Shown here piece by piece: positions 1 through 10,700 of a DNA stretch of 33,858 bases. Position 1 is the stretch's first letter, and each line of letters opens with the position of its first letter. Both the position numbers and the translations under genes were made by a program. The notes under the pieces were generated by a model. It was given only the letters and a program-made list of their open reading frames with translations, did not search any database and was not told the origin of the DNA. Origin of the DNA: CAYPCH01 sp964409165 (GTDB lineage Bacteria; Bacillota; Clostridia; Acetivibrionales; Acetivibrionaceae); assembly GCA_964409165.1 (NCBI GenBank), contig CAYPCH010000026.1, positions 1-33,858 of the forward strand, read 5' to 3'.

Positions 1-2184
1 AACTGCATAGTCGGTTGAGTTAACTTCACCATCAAGATTTACGTCGGCAGCTGCCAGATTTATGCTTGATGATGCTGTGCCCAACAATACTCTTTTAAGT
101 AAGGCATAATCTGTGGAATTGATACTACCATCATCGTTTATATCTCCGTAAGTTACAGAAGGTGGAGTAGTTACCGGGGGTATTGTTGTCGTTGGTGGAG
201 GAGTTTGCCCGGCAATCGGAGGTTCTTTGCCCCACAAAAGTACACCGTTGTCATAAACGGGTATGTATGGAGTCATTCCAGCAAAGGAAACAGCGTCGTA
301 ATCAGGTGGACCTGTCAGGTTCTGATAGGACCAGTCGTTTTCGTTAGAACCGATATCCATGTCTTTATATTTGATTGATACAGTGGCATCTTTTTCACAA
401 TTTTCCCACTCGCTAGGCATAATCATGGTTCCTGAAAAATCGACTGTAAAATAGTATATGTTCCCCGAGTACTGCTTTAAACCGATAAGTTTTGCTCCCT
501 GACTTTCTGCAAGCTTTATCTCCACATCATCTAGGCCTTGCCCTGCTTCAAACAGTTCCGAAAGGTCCATAAAGTAGCGGACAGACATTTTATCTTTCAT
601 AGTTGGAGGTCTTGCAGAACGGTTGTTTACCTGGAACATAAGATTCATTGCTCCGTAACCTTCATAAATTATCCATCCGCGACAGAAGTATTCATTAAAA
701 TTATCTTTCGGTTCTCTGAAATCTTCCGGTTGAGGCCAGTTTTCCAATGGGTCTCCTCCGTACATATCGTACATTTTTGCAAGAGAGCCTACAAAACCTG
801 CGTTATAGTCAATGGCTACCTCGTTAAGTCTGTAGTCGGTAATATCGTCTTCCCAGCTGTCGTCCGAATTGGGGCCTCCTACCAATGCACCATACAGAAT
901 ATGACGATGGAAACCCGGTACATCAAGCATACTTGCCCAGGAACCATGAGCGGTTCTATGATGAGGATGAACAGGCGCATTTTCACCGAATCCGACTACA
1001 TAGCTTCCGCCACGAGGATTGTCTCCTAAGGCATAGTTAATCTGACTTTCGCCAAATTTACGATATTCTTCCTTCTTTGAGGGTGTTCCGATTGTTTCAT
1101 CGTCGGACCATACGAAAGCTAAAAATGCAGCTGTTGTTGCATAACGTAACGAGCCCCAAGGTGACAGCCATGCCAATCCTCCGGGAGAATGTGTAAGTCC
1201 GGCGCCCGGCAACCACCAATCCAGGTTTTTTTCAACTATGGCTGCATAGCCTTCATCTTGACCCGCTTGTGCTATTTTAAGCGCAGCTCCGTAGCTTACG
1301 TCATCCCAGCAGTGAGTGTGCCCGCCGCCTAATGAAGTAATGGGCAGGGCGGATTTAGCCTTATCAAGATAAGTCTGTTCTTCGGTTTTTATATACAGCC
1401 ATATAGCACCCCAAGCAATGTCATCGAGATAACTGCCTGAAGGATATAATTGATCCAAAGGATTTTTGCCTCTGTACTTATCGGCAAAATCAAAAATCTG
1501 TTTGGCATGTGTCAGACATTCTTGCGCATAGTCAGGATCGGTTGGTTCAAATATAATTGAAGCAATAGCCAATGCTGCGGCGGTTTGACCCGCAACGTCG
1601 GAACCCGGTGTTGAAGGATCCAGTTTAAAGGATTTTCTGTCCGTCATAATGTCAAGAAGTTCATGAGCAACCCAGACAGAGTGGTCTGACTCATTATATC
1701 CGCACATGTAATATAATACATCCGGGCTTGGATGAGCTTTGATAAGAAAGTCTGTACCCCATTTTATTTCATCCAGGATATCATCTAGTTGCCCTGATTT
1801 TTCAAAAGCACTGCGGTATTCATATACGTCCCAACCTAATTGAGATGCTGTATAGGAAATTGTATGAGTGAATTTGATTCCGTCACCGGCATCTGCCCAA
1901 CCGCCGGTAAGGTCGAGACCGACATCCTCTCCATCCTTCATGGCTGCATCTGCCCGGTAAGGCAAAATATAGTCGTCGGGTAAATCTCCGAGACGGTTTG
2001 CCTTGTAGAAGAGAAGAGCCTTTTGCATGGCTTCGCCGTAATTGTAGTAAGCGTCTCCTGTACGCGGCGAAGAGGCTGCCTGAGTTTGAGTTTTGATTAT
2101 ACTATAAGGTAGCAATAAAGAAGTCACAAGTATTATCACAAGTGTACGCAAAAACCCATTGCGTAATGCTTTCCTTATCTTCAT
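1..2184 (-). CDS. Cellulosomal glycoside hydrolase family 9 with CBM3c and type I dockerin (C-terminus cut by window edge)
   Basis: Secreted cellulase, probably a processive endoglucanase hydrolysing beta-1,4-glucan within the cellulosome. My reverse-strand translation gives 728 residues before the edge. A signal peptide (basic start, then hydrophobic LVIILVTSLLL) probably ends near residue 36. The GH9 catalytic domain covers about 40-490, with the GGWADAGD motif at 94-101 (Asp98 and Asp101) and the probable proton donor Glu455 in NEVAIDYNAGF. A CBM3c-like module follows (about 505-655), then a Pro/Thr linker and a dockerin from about 679. Its first calcium loop reads GDINDDGSINSTDYALLKR and the second begins DVNLDGEVNSTDYA before the sequence stops. 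The Ser-Thr pair in each loop matches C. thermocellum-type cohesin recognition. The usual GGWYDAGDHVKF motif is altered (WADAGDGIKF), so substrate preference may differ. The start ATG at 2184-2182 is preceded by GGGAGGA. Only the end of the dockerin is missing. Confidence 0.93.
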   Translation of the reverse strand, partial: MKIRKALRNGFLRTLVIILVTSLLLPYSIIKTQTQAASSPRTGDAYYNYGEAMQKALLFYKANRLGDLPDDYILPYRADAAMKDGEDVGLDLTGGWADAGDGIKFTHTISYTASQLGWDVYEYRSAFEKSGQLDDILDEIKWGTDFLIKAHPSPDVLYYMCGYNESDHSVWVAHELLDIMTDRKSFKLDPSTPGSDVAGQTAAALAIASIIFEPTDPDYAQECLTHAKQIFDFADKYRGKNPLDQLYPSGSYLDDIAWGAIWLYIKTEEQTYLDKAKSALPITSLGGGHTHCWDDVSYGAALKIAQAGQDEGYAAIVEKNLDWWLPGAGLTHSPGGLAWLSPWGSLRYATTAAFLAFVWSDDETIGTPSKKEEYRKFGESQINYALGDNPRGGSYVVGFGENAPVHPHHRTAHGSWASMLDVPGFHRHILYGALVGGPNSDDSWEDDITDYRLNEVAIDYNAGFVGSLAKMYDMYGGDPLENWPQPEDFREPKDNFNEYFCRGWIIYEGYGAMNLMFQVNNRSARPPTMKDKMSVRYFMDLSELFEAGQGLDDVEIKLAESQGAKLIGLKQYSGNIYYFTVDFSGTMIMPSEWENCEKDATVSIKYKDMDIGSNENDWSYQNLTGPPDYDAVSFAGMTPYIPVYDNGVLLWGKEPPIAGQTPPPTTTIPPVTTPPSVTYGDINDDGSINSTDYALLKRVLLGTASSSINLAAADVNLDGEVNSTDYAV

Positions 2185-2227
2185 GATATGTATCCTCCCA
2201 TTAAAAATTATTTATAATATAAGAAAT

Positions 2228-2278
2228 ATATATAAATCTATATAAGTCCATATAAATATATATAAATCCATATAAATC
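2228..2278. repeat. AT-rich tandem repeat of about 11 bp
   Basis: About five imperfect copies of a TATATAAATCC-like unit lie just upstream of the GH9 start. The copies differ at one or two bases. This could be slippage-prone promoter DNA; no function is shown by the sequence. Confidence 0.6.
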
Positions 2279-2371
2279 ACGAAAATGACTCTACATTGAA
2301 AAAAGTTTTCGTGATGGTGTATTAACTATATTGAATTGCGATGTAAAACCTTTATCACATTCAATTTAATC
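2272..2371. repeat. Two-hairpin intergenic repeat, copy A
   Basis: This 100-bp element is strongly similar along its length to 12544-12646. It contains two inverted repeats. The first is ATCACGAAAA at 2276-2285 with TTTTCGTGAT at 2306-2315. The second is ATTGAATTGCGAT near 2330 with ATCACATTCAAT ending at 2365. The first pair of arms is perfect. It lies upstream of the GH9 gene, in the divergent spacer to the FN3 protein gene. It may be a small mobile repeat or a shared regulatory site. Confidence 0.75.
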
Positions 2372-2467
2372 GAAAGCGGAGTCAAATTGCTATACTTTTA
2401 TTATATAATGTTACGAAAAATATGTACAGCGCAAAGTCGCAAAGTTGGATACAGTTCTTTACTATAA

Positions 2468-2600
2468 CTCAACTTTCCCACAGTATTTATGGGCTCTTTG
2501 CCACTAACGTAGCATTGCTCACCGCGGTCAAAAAGTAAACTTTTTGACCTTAACTTGTGAGCAACCAGAGCCTCAAAATACTATAAGTGGGAAAGTTGAG
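2468..2600. repeat. 133-nt nested palindrome
   Basis: The outer arms CTCAACTTTCCCAC (2468-2481) and GTGGGAAAGTTGAG (2587-2600) are perfectly complementary over 14 bp. Inside them are further paired blocks in the right order: AGTATTT with AAATACT, GGCTCT with AGAGCC, and TTGCTCAC with GTGAGCAA. The centre is a perfect 11-bp hairpin, GGTCAAAAAGT (2526-2536) with ACTTTTTGACC (2539-2549), with a two-base loop. It sits between divergent genes, where a terminator is not expected. A miniature transposon-like element or a structured RNA are possible readings. Confidence 0.8.
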
Positions 2601-2750
2601 ACTATAAGCTATAAGCATAGTTTGTTATTTTGCCGATATAAATAGTATTATGGGATAAATTAAAGCTATTGTAATATGGTAATAAAGGTATAGGACAATA
2701 GTAATTTTGGTCTACGTACAATAGGGAATAAATGTGTTAAAATTATATTA

Positions 2751-2778
2751 TGTAAAATCTTTATCGCATTCAATATAG
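2751..2778. repeat. Partial third copy of the two-hairpin repeat
   Basis: These 28 bases match the right end of copy B (12617-12644) at 26 of 28 positions, including the core TATCGCATTCAAT. The left half of the element is not recognisable. It ends 22 bases before the ATG of the FN3 protein, so it would lie in or near the 5' untranslated leader. Confidence 0.65.
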
Positions 2779-2800
2779 TTCTAAAGTTGGGGGTTATTCT

Positions 2801-5800
2801 ATGAAAGCTTTTAAAAAACTTCTTGTTATAACTCTTATAGCAAGTATGTTGTCAGGGTTCTTTCCTTATACCCTGCAAAATGTTTTTGCCGTGGCAACTC
2901 CTGTAAATGTTTATATAGACAGTTTCTCATACGGCAAACTCAAATTTCACTGGGACAAACCTATAGGAGCAAAGTCCTTCCGCATTTCCTATCATACACC
3001 CCAGAACAGTCTGGAGTCGGAAATAAGCAATGAAGATACAAATACTCATTTAATTGAAGGACTTGAGAACGATTATATATATGATATCAGAGTAGAGATG
3101 TATAATGATTTGGATGCTGGCGGTAGTAAAATAGCCGAGGGTATTATTTATTTTCTTCCAAGGATTTCTTTCTATGCCTCAAGGGTGGAGCAGGAAAGAA
3201 AGCCTATACCCGGAGGGGGTTACGAAACCGGGGATGAGCCCAGACTTAGTCTGAAATGGACTATGCCCAGGGTATGGAACCAGACCTCAGGAGAAGTTGC
3301 TTTTGCCAACGAAGCGAATTCAATCGATACTATAAAAAATAGCTTAAATAGTGTTTATAACAACGGACTTGACATAACAAGTCTCAACTTTAAAATTAAT
3401 ATTTCCAGCAGTATTTCAACATTAAACAGTGGTTCATCCCAGTCTTCCATATCAGTTGACTTTGGTGATGATGGTTATAAAGCTTACGTTTCGGGGAATC
3501 AGGAAACAACATCCGGTGTAGCGGGTCCGGATGCCAATAGGTTTATGAGCTTTGACCTTATAGGACGAAAGGATATTTCCATGCCTCTTCCAGCTACAGA
3601 AGAATTTGGGCTTCCCGACGGCGATATAATTCCCGGAACTGTGTATTACATGAACATCAAGCTTGCATTCAACAATGACTCTGGTGATACAAAGTATGCA
3701 GTTACTGTGGGTAAGCCTTCCGATCTCAATGGGAGTGTTCTTTCAGGAGCGTATTCCTATACATATACCCCGATCAGGTTTCAGCTCTCAAAGGATGCTG
3801 CAGACAATATATACATAAAAATGTTCAAGGTAAATCAGGGAAGTCTGGATCTTCCCAGAATGTTTTATGAAATCCAATCGAGTGATGACCCTACAATACC
3901 TGGTGACTGGACAGTAAAAAAGACTGTGGACGACAGCTTCTTTACACCGGGAGCTGAGAGTGCCATCACTCTTATTTCGGGAGTAGGGGTCAACAATAAG
4001 ATATACTATAAAATAATAGTAAAAACTGATACCACAAGTGACAGGATTGAATCCCCTTCGATGCATTACACACTGACGGAGGACACCAACAAGTCACCTG
4101 TTCCGAAGGGAATAACCGTAATTGACAGGACGCTGGTTAAGAGAACTGTGTTGGAAAACAATGAAGACAAAATACAGAAATCCTCTGATGTTACAATTTC
4201 CTGGGAAAAGCCTTCTAACTGGGATGAGATTAGAGCAAATACCGACCCGGACAAGGATATCACTTTTCATTTGCTACTAAATACAAGTCAAGTACAGATG
4301 AATACCGAACCGTATCCCGAGCTGAAAGCAGATGGTGTGGTATACGGTTATTTCCCTCTTAAGTACAGATGCGTTATATATTTTTCCTCTAAAGCCGTAA
4401 AAGAAAACGGGAACCGACTGGAGTATACAATAAAAGGTTTTGAATTGTTCAACGGGAAATATTTTTCCGGGATGGACGCAACCGGTCAACCGATAATTGT
4501 TGATGAAGAAATAGAAAATCCCGAGGGTTATACTGATTTTCTGCTTCCCAATAAGGTATATTACATGCAAATGTACACTACAAATGCTGCTAACAGGAAT
4601 TCCACAGAATTGGAGGATATGTCTGACAGGTCTGTCATTGTAAGCTTTACAACTCGTGCTACCGAGGAAGTGGATGTTCCTCTTCCTAAAAATTTTAGGC
4701 TAAGCAGAAATGATGCGGATGTCACTATAGGAGAAACGACTGTTATATCAAATTATATAGAGTTTCAGTTTGACAAGGTAAGTGTAAACTGGAAGAACTT
4801 TGATTCTGCTATAAATGCATCAAATAGGATTTATTATGATGTTTATATGAGTACCCGAACCGATATAAACACTTTCAGACTTATAGGCAGCACGGAGGAA
4901 TTAAAGGGTGATCTGACTTTTGTGGGTGCGGATGATGAGCAGAGTACGTCTGTAAAAGTTGTTGTAAGAAACTTTTCAAAAGGTACAGATGCAAATGCAG
5001 CCTTTGGGTCTGAATTAAGACCAAATACAACCTATTATTTTATAGCTAAAACCAGGCTCAGTATAGAAGGACAGGAAAATGACAAGATATCAGACCCTAC
5101 AGCACCTCTTTCGGTAACCACCGTTAAGGGTGTTATCGGTACTCCCGATGATTCTTCAAAGAGACCTTTGGCTCCAACTGACTTTGGAATAGCTGACGAT
5201 GAGGACGGCAATCTTATACTTACAGGCTCAAAAGTAGTTTTTACCTGGATCCGGGAAGAAACAGAGGTAGCCTATAATATAATATGCACATCAAGGAGAC
5301 TTGATGCAGAGGAGGGCTCTTATTCCGGTGCGGAGGATGCGTTGTTCCAGAGTTTTAATGCTACATTTGGCGAAATAGTTCTTGACCCTTCACTGGAGGA
5401 ATTTCCGGAGAATTTTGACTATAACCCCTTAAGCCGGGTATGTACTTACACAATAGACAAATGGCTTTTCCCCAACAAACTATACTATTTCAGCATAAAG
5501 GCTGTGAAAAAGACAGACAGCTCAAGCTTCAGTTCTTGGGTTTCCATTCCGGTAACGACATCGCTTATTGAACAGCCTACATTTGTAGAAGCCATTGGAA
5601 ATGTGCAGCTGGGATTTTCGTTTAGCGATGAAGATATCAATGCGAAAACCGAAGATTACAGTATTAATATTAAAGCCGAAAATGACCTGAAATACAGGAA
5701 ATTGACACAAGATAAATATACAATTGCGAAGTTCGGGGCAACATGCTATGTGAGGATTGCAAATCTTAAAGCAGATACTTATTATGATGTAAAAGTTAAC

Positions 5801-7687
5801 AAGGACAATGATGAAACTTTGGTTTATATTAAAGAAAATATGACTACAAGGGACAGTTATCATGAAATAGAAGTAAAATGGAGAGGTATTCCCGAATATA
5901 AGTTTGAGCTGACTATAAAGAATGAAAAGGATGACAACTATACAGTTCTTTCGGCACAGGATTTTGAACAATATACTGATGAGAACGGAAAAATATTACC
6001 CTATTATCGGGAGAAAAATGCAAAAACCAGTGGCAGTGATTATGAATATTTCTATGCAAGAATAAAGAGTATTCCGGTTAAGCATTTAGATGGTTCTATT
6101 GAGCATGTTCCCTTGGATTCCAATACAAAGTACTATATTAAGGTGCGTACGGTAAAGGTTGACCCTGTAGACCCGGCTATAGTAGCATACTCGAAATACT
6201 CAGACACCGTAAACATCAGAACTGATTTCAATCAGAAAGATTATGATGAGGAAGACATGGATACAAAGAAGGAAGCATCCTTCCTTGATAAAATAGAAAA
6301 GCTTGAAAAGTCAACTTATTGGAGAGTTGGTTTGGGTGATGAAAATAGTAGCAAAATTCTTTTAAAGGCAGATAGAATTGTTAATGCTATCATGAATAAC
6401 GGCAGATATTCGTTTGAGCTTGATATATCAAGAATTGCGCAAGGTGTCTGCGAGAATGTCATATATATACCTGAAGATATTATTTCATCGCTGGAATCCG
6501 GTAACAAGAGCCTTGTAATAAGGACTGAAGGGGCGGAATACACACTAAGGCCGGGGACGATTGATTTGCAGAGCAGGGAAATAAAAGAGCTCAAGGATAA
6601 ACAGAATGTTAATGATATAATTTTCAAAGTGAAGATAAGCCGTTTAGAAAAGCCTTCGAAGCCTTTGCCTGATGGATTTTCAGCTGTATCAAGAATAAGC
6701 GGCTTTGAAGTTTCTGCATTGGGTACTTCTCTTACCTACGCTCAATTGAAGGGACAAATAGATGATTTGCTGTACAATAAGGAATCTGGACTGCTACAGG
6801 AGAAATTAACAGATATATTAACTGCCAATGAGGGTATAAAAACCTCCAAACAGCTTGAAACTTTGTTGGAAAAGTCTACTAATGATATTGAGTCCAAATT
6901 GTCAGAATTTATCAAAAGCAAGCTGGAGGGTAAAAATAGTACATATCCGATAGTGGCAAGTTCCCAAAGGATAAATGAGTTTAAAAATCCAATTATGACG
7001 AAAATCTTTTTTGAGGATAAGGAGGGCTTAAAACTTCCCTATGTATGTTATAGCGGAGATAAGGAGTGGCGAAAGGTATCAGCAGGCACTGTTTATATAT
7101 CAAACAGCACGGTTTTCAATGCCGTAAGGGCAGGAGAATACTCTGTTCTTCTGATGGAAATAACCTCTGAAGGTTTTGCGGGGGATTATACATTGCCGGA
7201 GGATATGAAGATATTGATGTCAGCATACGATCTTGCCGATGTTTTCGGGTCTCTTGAGTCTTTTTATCCTGATGATACTGTTAATGTAAAGGAAATAGTT
7301 CTTCTATATGAAAAAGTAATAGGCAGGGAATTTGAGAGTACAGGACTTAATGTCAAACAGAAGGCAGAGAAATATGGTCTTGGTAGCCTTATTGGATTGG
7401 GCGGAGTGCTAAAGGAAGTAAACAGGCAGGAAACGGCAAAAGTAGTTATGATGGTTTACTCTTACAGAACAGGCGTGAATGTTATGAATATGGTACCGGG
7501 CAAGTATCCGTATATCAGTGATGCGGATGATATTGGAGACCAGAATTATAAATTTGTAATTATGGCTGTGGATATGGATTTACTAAGGCTCGATGGGAAT
7601 AGTGCGTTTTTACCTCAAAGGGGTATAACAAGGGAACAGCTTGCAAGTGTATTTGTCAAGGTGCTAAGAATAACGGGAAGTATATAG
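2801..7687 (+). CDS. Large secreted multi-FN3 surface protein with SLH-like C-terminus
   Basis: Predicted cell-surface protein of 1628 residues; no enzyme signature seen. It begins with a signal peptide (MKAFKKLLVITLIASML, then a cleavage region near AVA at about 30-32). About eight fibronectin type III-like repeats follow to roughly residue 1130, recognisable by recurring strand motifs such as NKVYYMQMYT, NTTYYFIAKT and NKLYYFSIKA. Next comes a segment (about 1160-1300) that resembles the matching part of the downstream gene (both contain RPG before a short tail), then a probable coiled-coil stretch (about 1330-1390). Residues about 1473-1628 look like degenerate S-layer homology modules (YPDDTVNVKEIVLL; ITREQLASVFVKVL), suggesting attachment to the cell wall. 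The start has a GTTGGGGGT ribosome site. The next gene starts 39 bases downstream. A structural or adhesion role is inference. Confidence 0.85.
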   Translation: MKAFKKLLVITLIASMLSGFFPYTLQNVFAVATPVNVYIDSFSYGKLKFHWDKPIGAKSFRISYHTPQNSLESEISNEDTNTHLIEGLENDYIYDIRVEMYNDLDAGGSKIAEGIIYFLPRISFYASRVEQERKPIPGGGYETGDEPRLSLKWTMPRVWNQTSGEVAFANEANSIDTIKNSLNSVYNNGLDITSLNFKINISSSISTLNSGSSQSSISVDFGDDGYKAYVSGNQETTSGVAGPDANRFMSFDLIGRKDISMPLPATEEFGLPDGDIIPGTVYYMNIKLAFNNDSGDTKYAVTVGKPSDLNGSVLSGAYSYTYTPIRFQLSKDAADNIYIKMFKVNQGSLDLPRMFYEIQSSDDPTIPGDWTVKKTVDDSFFTPGAESAITLISGVGVNNKIYYKIIVKTDTTSDRIESPSMHYTLTEDTNKSPVPKGITVIDRTLVKRTVLENNEDKIQKSSDVTISWEKPSNWDEIRANTDPDKDITFHLLLNTSQVQMNTEPYPELKADGVVYGYFPLKYRCVIYFSSKAVKENGNRLEYTIKGFELFNGKYFSGMDATGQPIIVDEEIENPEGYTDFLLPNKVYYMQMYTTNAANRNSTELEDMSDRSVIVSFTTRATEEVDVPLPKNFRLSRNDADVTIGETTVISNYIEFQFDKVSVNWKNFDSAINASNRIYYDVYMSTRTDINTFRLIGSTEELKGDLTFVGADDEQSTSVKVVVRNFSKGTDANAAFGSELRPNTTYYFIAKTRLSIEGQENDKISDPTAPLSVTTVKGVIGTPDDSSKRPLAPTDFGIADDEDGNLILTGSKVVFTWIREETEVAYNIICTSRRLDAEEGSYSGAEDALFQSFNATFGEIVLDPSLEEFPENFDYNPLSRVCTYTIDKWLFPNKLYYFSIKAVKKTDSSSFSSWVSIPVTTSLIEQPTFVEAIGNVQLGFSFSDEDINAKTEDYSINIKAENDLKYRKLTQDKYTIAKFGATCYVRIANLKADTYYDVKVNKDNDETLVYIKENMTTRDSYHEIEVKWRGIPEYKFELTIKNEKDDNYTVLSAQDFEQYTDENGKILPYYREKNAKTSGSDYEYFYARIKSIPVKHLDGSIEHVPLDSNTKYYIKVRTVKVDPVDPAIVAYSKYSDTVNIRTDFNQKDYDEEDMDTKKEASFLDKIEKLEKSTYWRVGLGDENSSKILLKADRIVNAIMNNGRYSFELDISRIAQGVCENVIYIPEDIISSLESGNKSLVIRTEGAEYTLRPGTIDLQSREIKELKDKQNVNDIIFKVKISRLEKPSKPLPDGFSAVSRISGFEVSALGTSLTYAQLKGQIDDLLYNKESGLLQEKLTDILTANEGIKTSKQLETLLEKSTNDIESKLSEFIKSKLEGKNSTYPIVASSQRINEFKNPIMTKIFFEDKEGLKLPYVCYSGDKEWRKVSAGTVYISNSTVFNAVRAGEYSVLLMEITSEGFAGDYTLPEDMKILMSAYDLADVFGSLESFYPDDTVNVKEIVLLYEKVIGREFESTGLNVKQKAEKYGLGSLIGLGGVLKEVNRQETAKVVMMVYSYRTGVNVMNMVPGKYPYISDADDIGDQNYKFVIMAVDMDLLRLDGNSAFLPQRGITREQLASVFVKVLRITGSI

Positions 7688-7726
7688 GGCATTATTTTCA
7701 GCATTTCTAAATAAGGAGATATGACA

Positions 7727-10700
7727 ATGCAAGTCATTAAGAGAATCACAACCTTAACCATGATATTGATGCTGATACTTAAAACAGGTATCGGTACTGT
7801 TTCGGCTTCTTATAATGAGCCGCAGACACCGCCGTCAATGGTAAGGGTGGAAGCAGAGAACGAGGACGAACCACCTATCGGGTATAATGAGTTCGATAAA
7901 AATTATGTTGACATAAAGTGGAACGCCAGTTTTCCGCCCGGTGCATCAGCAGGCTATTTAAATGTGTATACTCAGGAAATAACAAAGCCTTATAAGACTC
8001 CGGGAGGAAGAATCCAAAGAGAAAAAAACATATCCTCAACCACTGATTCTATAAGGATTAAAGAGCTTGAGCCGGGCACCATATACTATATTGATATGAC
8101 GGCATATCATACGAGTTTGGTCGACAATGCTACTTACACCAGTCAAGAGTCGGTACCCTCGAATAAGGTTAAGGTATTGACGGATATAAGCCTGGCTGCT
8201 TATTCCAGCGGAACCAACAAAATAAAGATTGAGTGGGATGATGTGTGGAACAGTGGCGGGAGGATAGATTATAAGCTTTACATTTCTGAAAACAGCAGCT
8301 TTACAAATACTCCGCCCATATATATAGGACAGGCACAGATAGGGGCTGACAAGCCGGTTACAGTAAATGAAGATTTGGGCAAACTGGAGTATCTTCATAC
8401 AGTAAGAGACCCGGGAAGGGTTTATTATGTGAGGATTGAGCCGGATATAGCAGACACAGAGCTTAAAAAGACACAATACACCAAAACTGTTTCGGTAAGC
8501 AGCTTTATTCTGGTTAAAACCACAAAGGTTTCTACTACCGATTCAGGAGTAATATGGAGACTTGAGTGGAGTCCTGTAGTTACGGGGCTAAGCGATAGCA
8601 GCATAAAGATTCTCTACCATGTTTACAGAGGGGTAAATGGCTCAAACGACCTGCCCCAATATATGGCAGCCGTTGACGGTACAAACTTTTTTGTCACACT
8701 TCCCTCTGAAGAGTCTCAGAATTATTTTGTAATAAGGGCTATAGTCACAAAGGACGGTGAAGAAGTATACAAGGGGATAAGAATTGAATCGGATCGAATT
8801 GTTGTAGGAGAGCAGGAGGTATCTTCCCGCCCGGTTGCTCCAGAGATTGTAGATGAGTTTGTGAGGGTTGCCGGGGATGCTATAATCAGTTATAAGAATG
8901 AACTTAAACCTGACAGTGCTACTGTTTTGTGGAGGGTTCCTTCAAAAGGAGATGGTCAGGCGGATAATGATGTTGCATATGATATTTGGCTGATCAATGA
9001 CCCGAATCTTATTGACAATCCTCCCGAGAGTACAAAAGTTGCTTCCGATATAAGAATGGGAAATGAAAACCATATTATGAACGGTAATACACTGATAGGT
9101 TATAAATATGCAATTTCACAGCTTACTGCAAATTCCACTTACTATTTTAAAATTGTTGCAAAAAAACAGTTTATCGAATACGTTGACGACATCCTGCAGA
9201 ATGTAACGTATTATTCCGACCCTGCCTACAAGGTTATTATAACGCCTGCAGAAGGACCGATAGAGCAGCCACTTGTTCCTGCAAGACCGCCTCTTAAGGT
9301 TAAGAAGTCTTCTGAGGGCAGGGATATGATAACCAAGAACACTGTTACAATACAGCTTAAAAACCTATGGTATGAAAAGTATAATTATGAATCCCGGAAT
9401 TGGGAATATATAAGGACAGAGAAGCTTAGCAAAAGTGATGTTCCACCGTTTATACCATCCCCCTCTGTTGTAGATGACGTGTATTACAGAAAGGTTGTTT
9501 ATGATCAGGGAGTTACAATAGATGTAGGGTGCATAGAATATACGGAGGGTATGTCCTACAATGACCTAAATGAGCTGCCTGCGGACAAGATAACAAGTTT
9601 TCCGATTACAGCAAATGACTCTATGGAAAACCCCAGGTTTAATCCTGATGAGGCAAGGCATAATGTGGATATAACGTTAACAAACCTTGAGCCGAACACC
9701 ATGTATGTTATATGGGTAAGGGCCTCAAGGCAGAGTATTAACTTTGTATCGGAGCCATCGGATCCAGTGATTATAACCACAGGCTCGGTTATAGTACCTC
9801 CGCTTGAGAAGCCTGTTGTACCATATTTTAACTACAACCTTGCGGGGGATGACTTTATAGACATAGGATGGGAGTTCAACTACAGATATGATTATTACTT
9901 GAAATACAGTACAGAGGATGATATTAGCAAGGCTATAGACAGTATTCCAATTACACATAAAGACCTTTCCAATTACATATATTACAGGGTAGAAGGACTT
10001 GAACCGGATACCCTCTATTACTTCTGGGTACAGGCAGAATCAGTCAGCGAGTCGGGTGAGAGCATGCTGTCGGAGTGGAGTGACTCATATCCTGTGAAGA
10101 CTTTGCCGTTCATGGCTCCCGATACACCAAGGGGGTTTGGTTTGAAAAACATCGCAGATGCAGTTACAAAGAACAGTATAACCTTTGAATGGATTCAGGA
10201 GGAAGGCAAAGAGTACATTCTGGAGATTTCAGGCGATTTGGATTATAAAGAGCTCAATGTGCATAATCCCGGCGAAGTTTCCGAGTACAAGGTTGAAGGG
10301 CTTCGATCCAATCACCGTTACTATGCAAGGCTGTATTCCTATGATGCTGAAAAGCAAATGAAGTCTGAGCCTACAAGGAGCATAACTGTAAGGACCAAAA
10401 GAAGCAATGATGACTATGACTCGGATCAGGATGTGGATAGTGTTATAACCGGAGATTTTATTGAAATAGATGACAGCATAACCGGAGGAACATGGAATAT
10501 AAGAATAACAGGCATCAATGCAGACAGGTTTGTTGAACATATTTTAACAGATAACATCCTTGATTATAAAATTGACCTTGCAACGCCTCCGGCAGCTTAT
10601 GAAAAAGCCAGAATCCTTGTATCGGACAAGGTGTTTAAGGCACTGACTGATATAAAAGAAAACCTTGTTATTGACACTGGAGATATTTCCTTGGTAATAA

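Noticed and set aside
538..1029. Plus-strand open frame of 163 codons inside the GH9 gene
   Set aside because: It is antisense to a clearly recognisable GH9 domain, has no ribosome site or family resemblance, and its composition follows from the opposite strand.
2221..2280. CRISPR-like array
   Set aside because: The repeats are about 11 bp, contiguous and AT-only in character, with no spacers or cas genes.
5522..5971. Minus-strand open frame of 149 codons inside the first FN3 protein
   Set aside because: Shadow of the FN3 coding frame; hydrophobic, low-complexity translation without family motifs or start signals.
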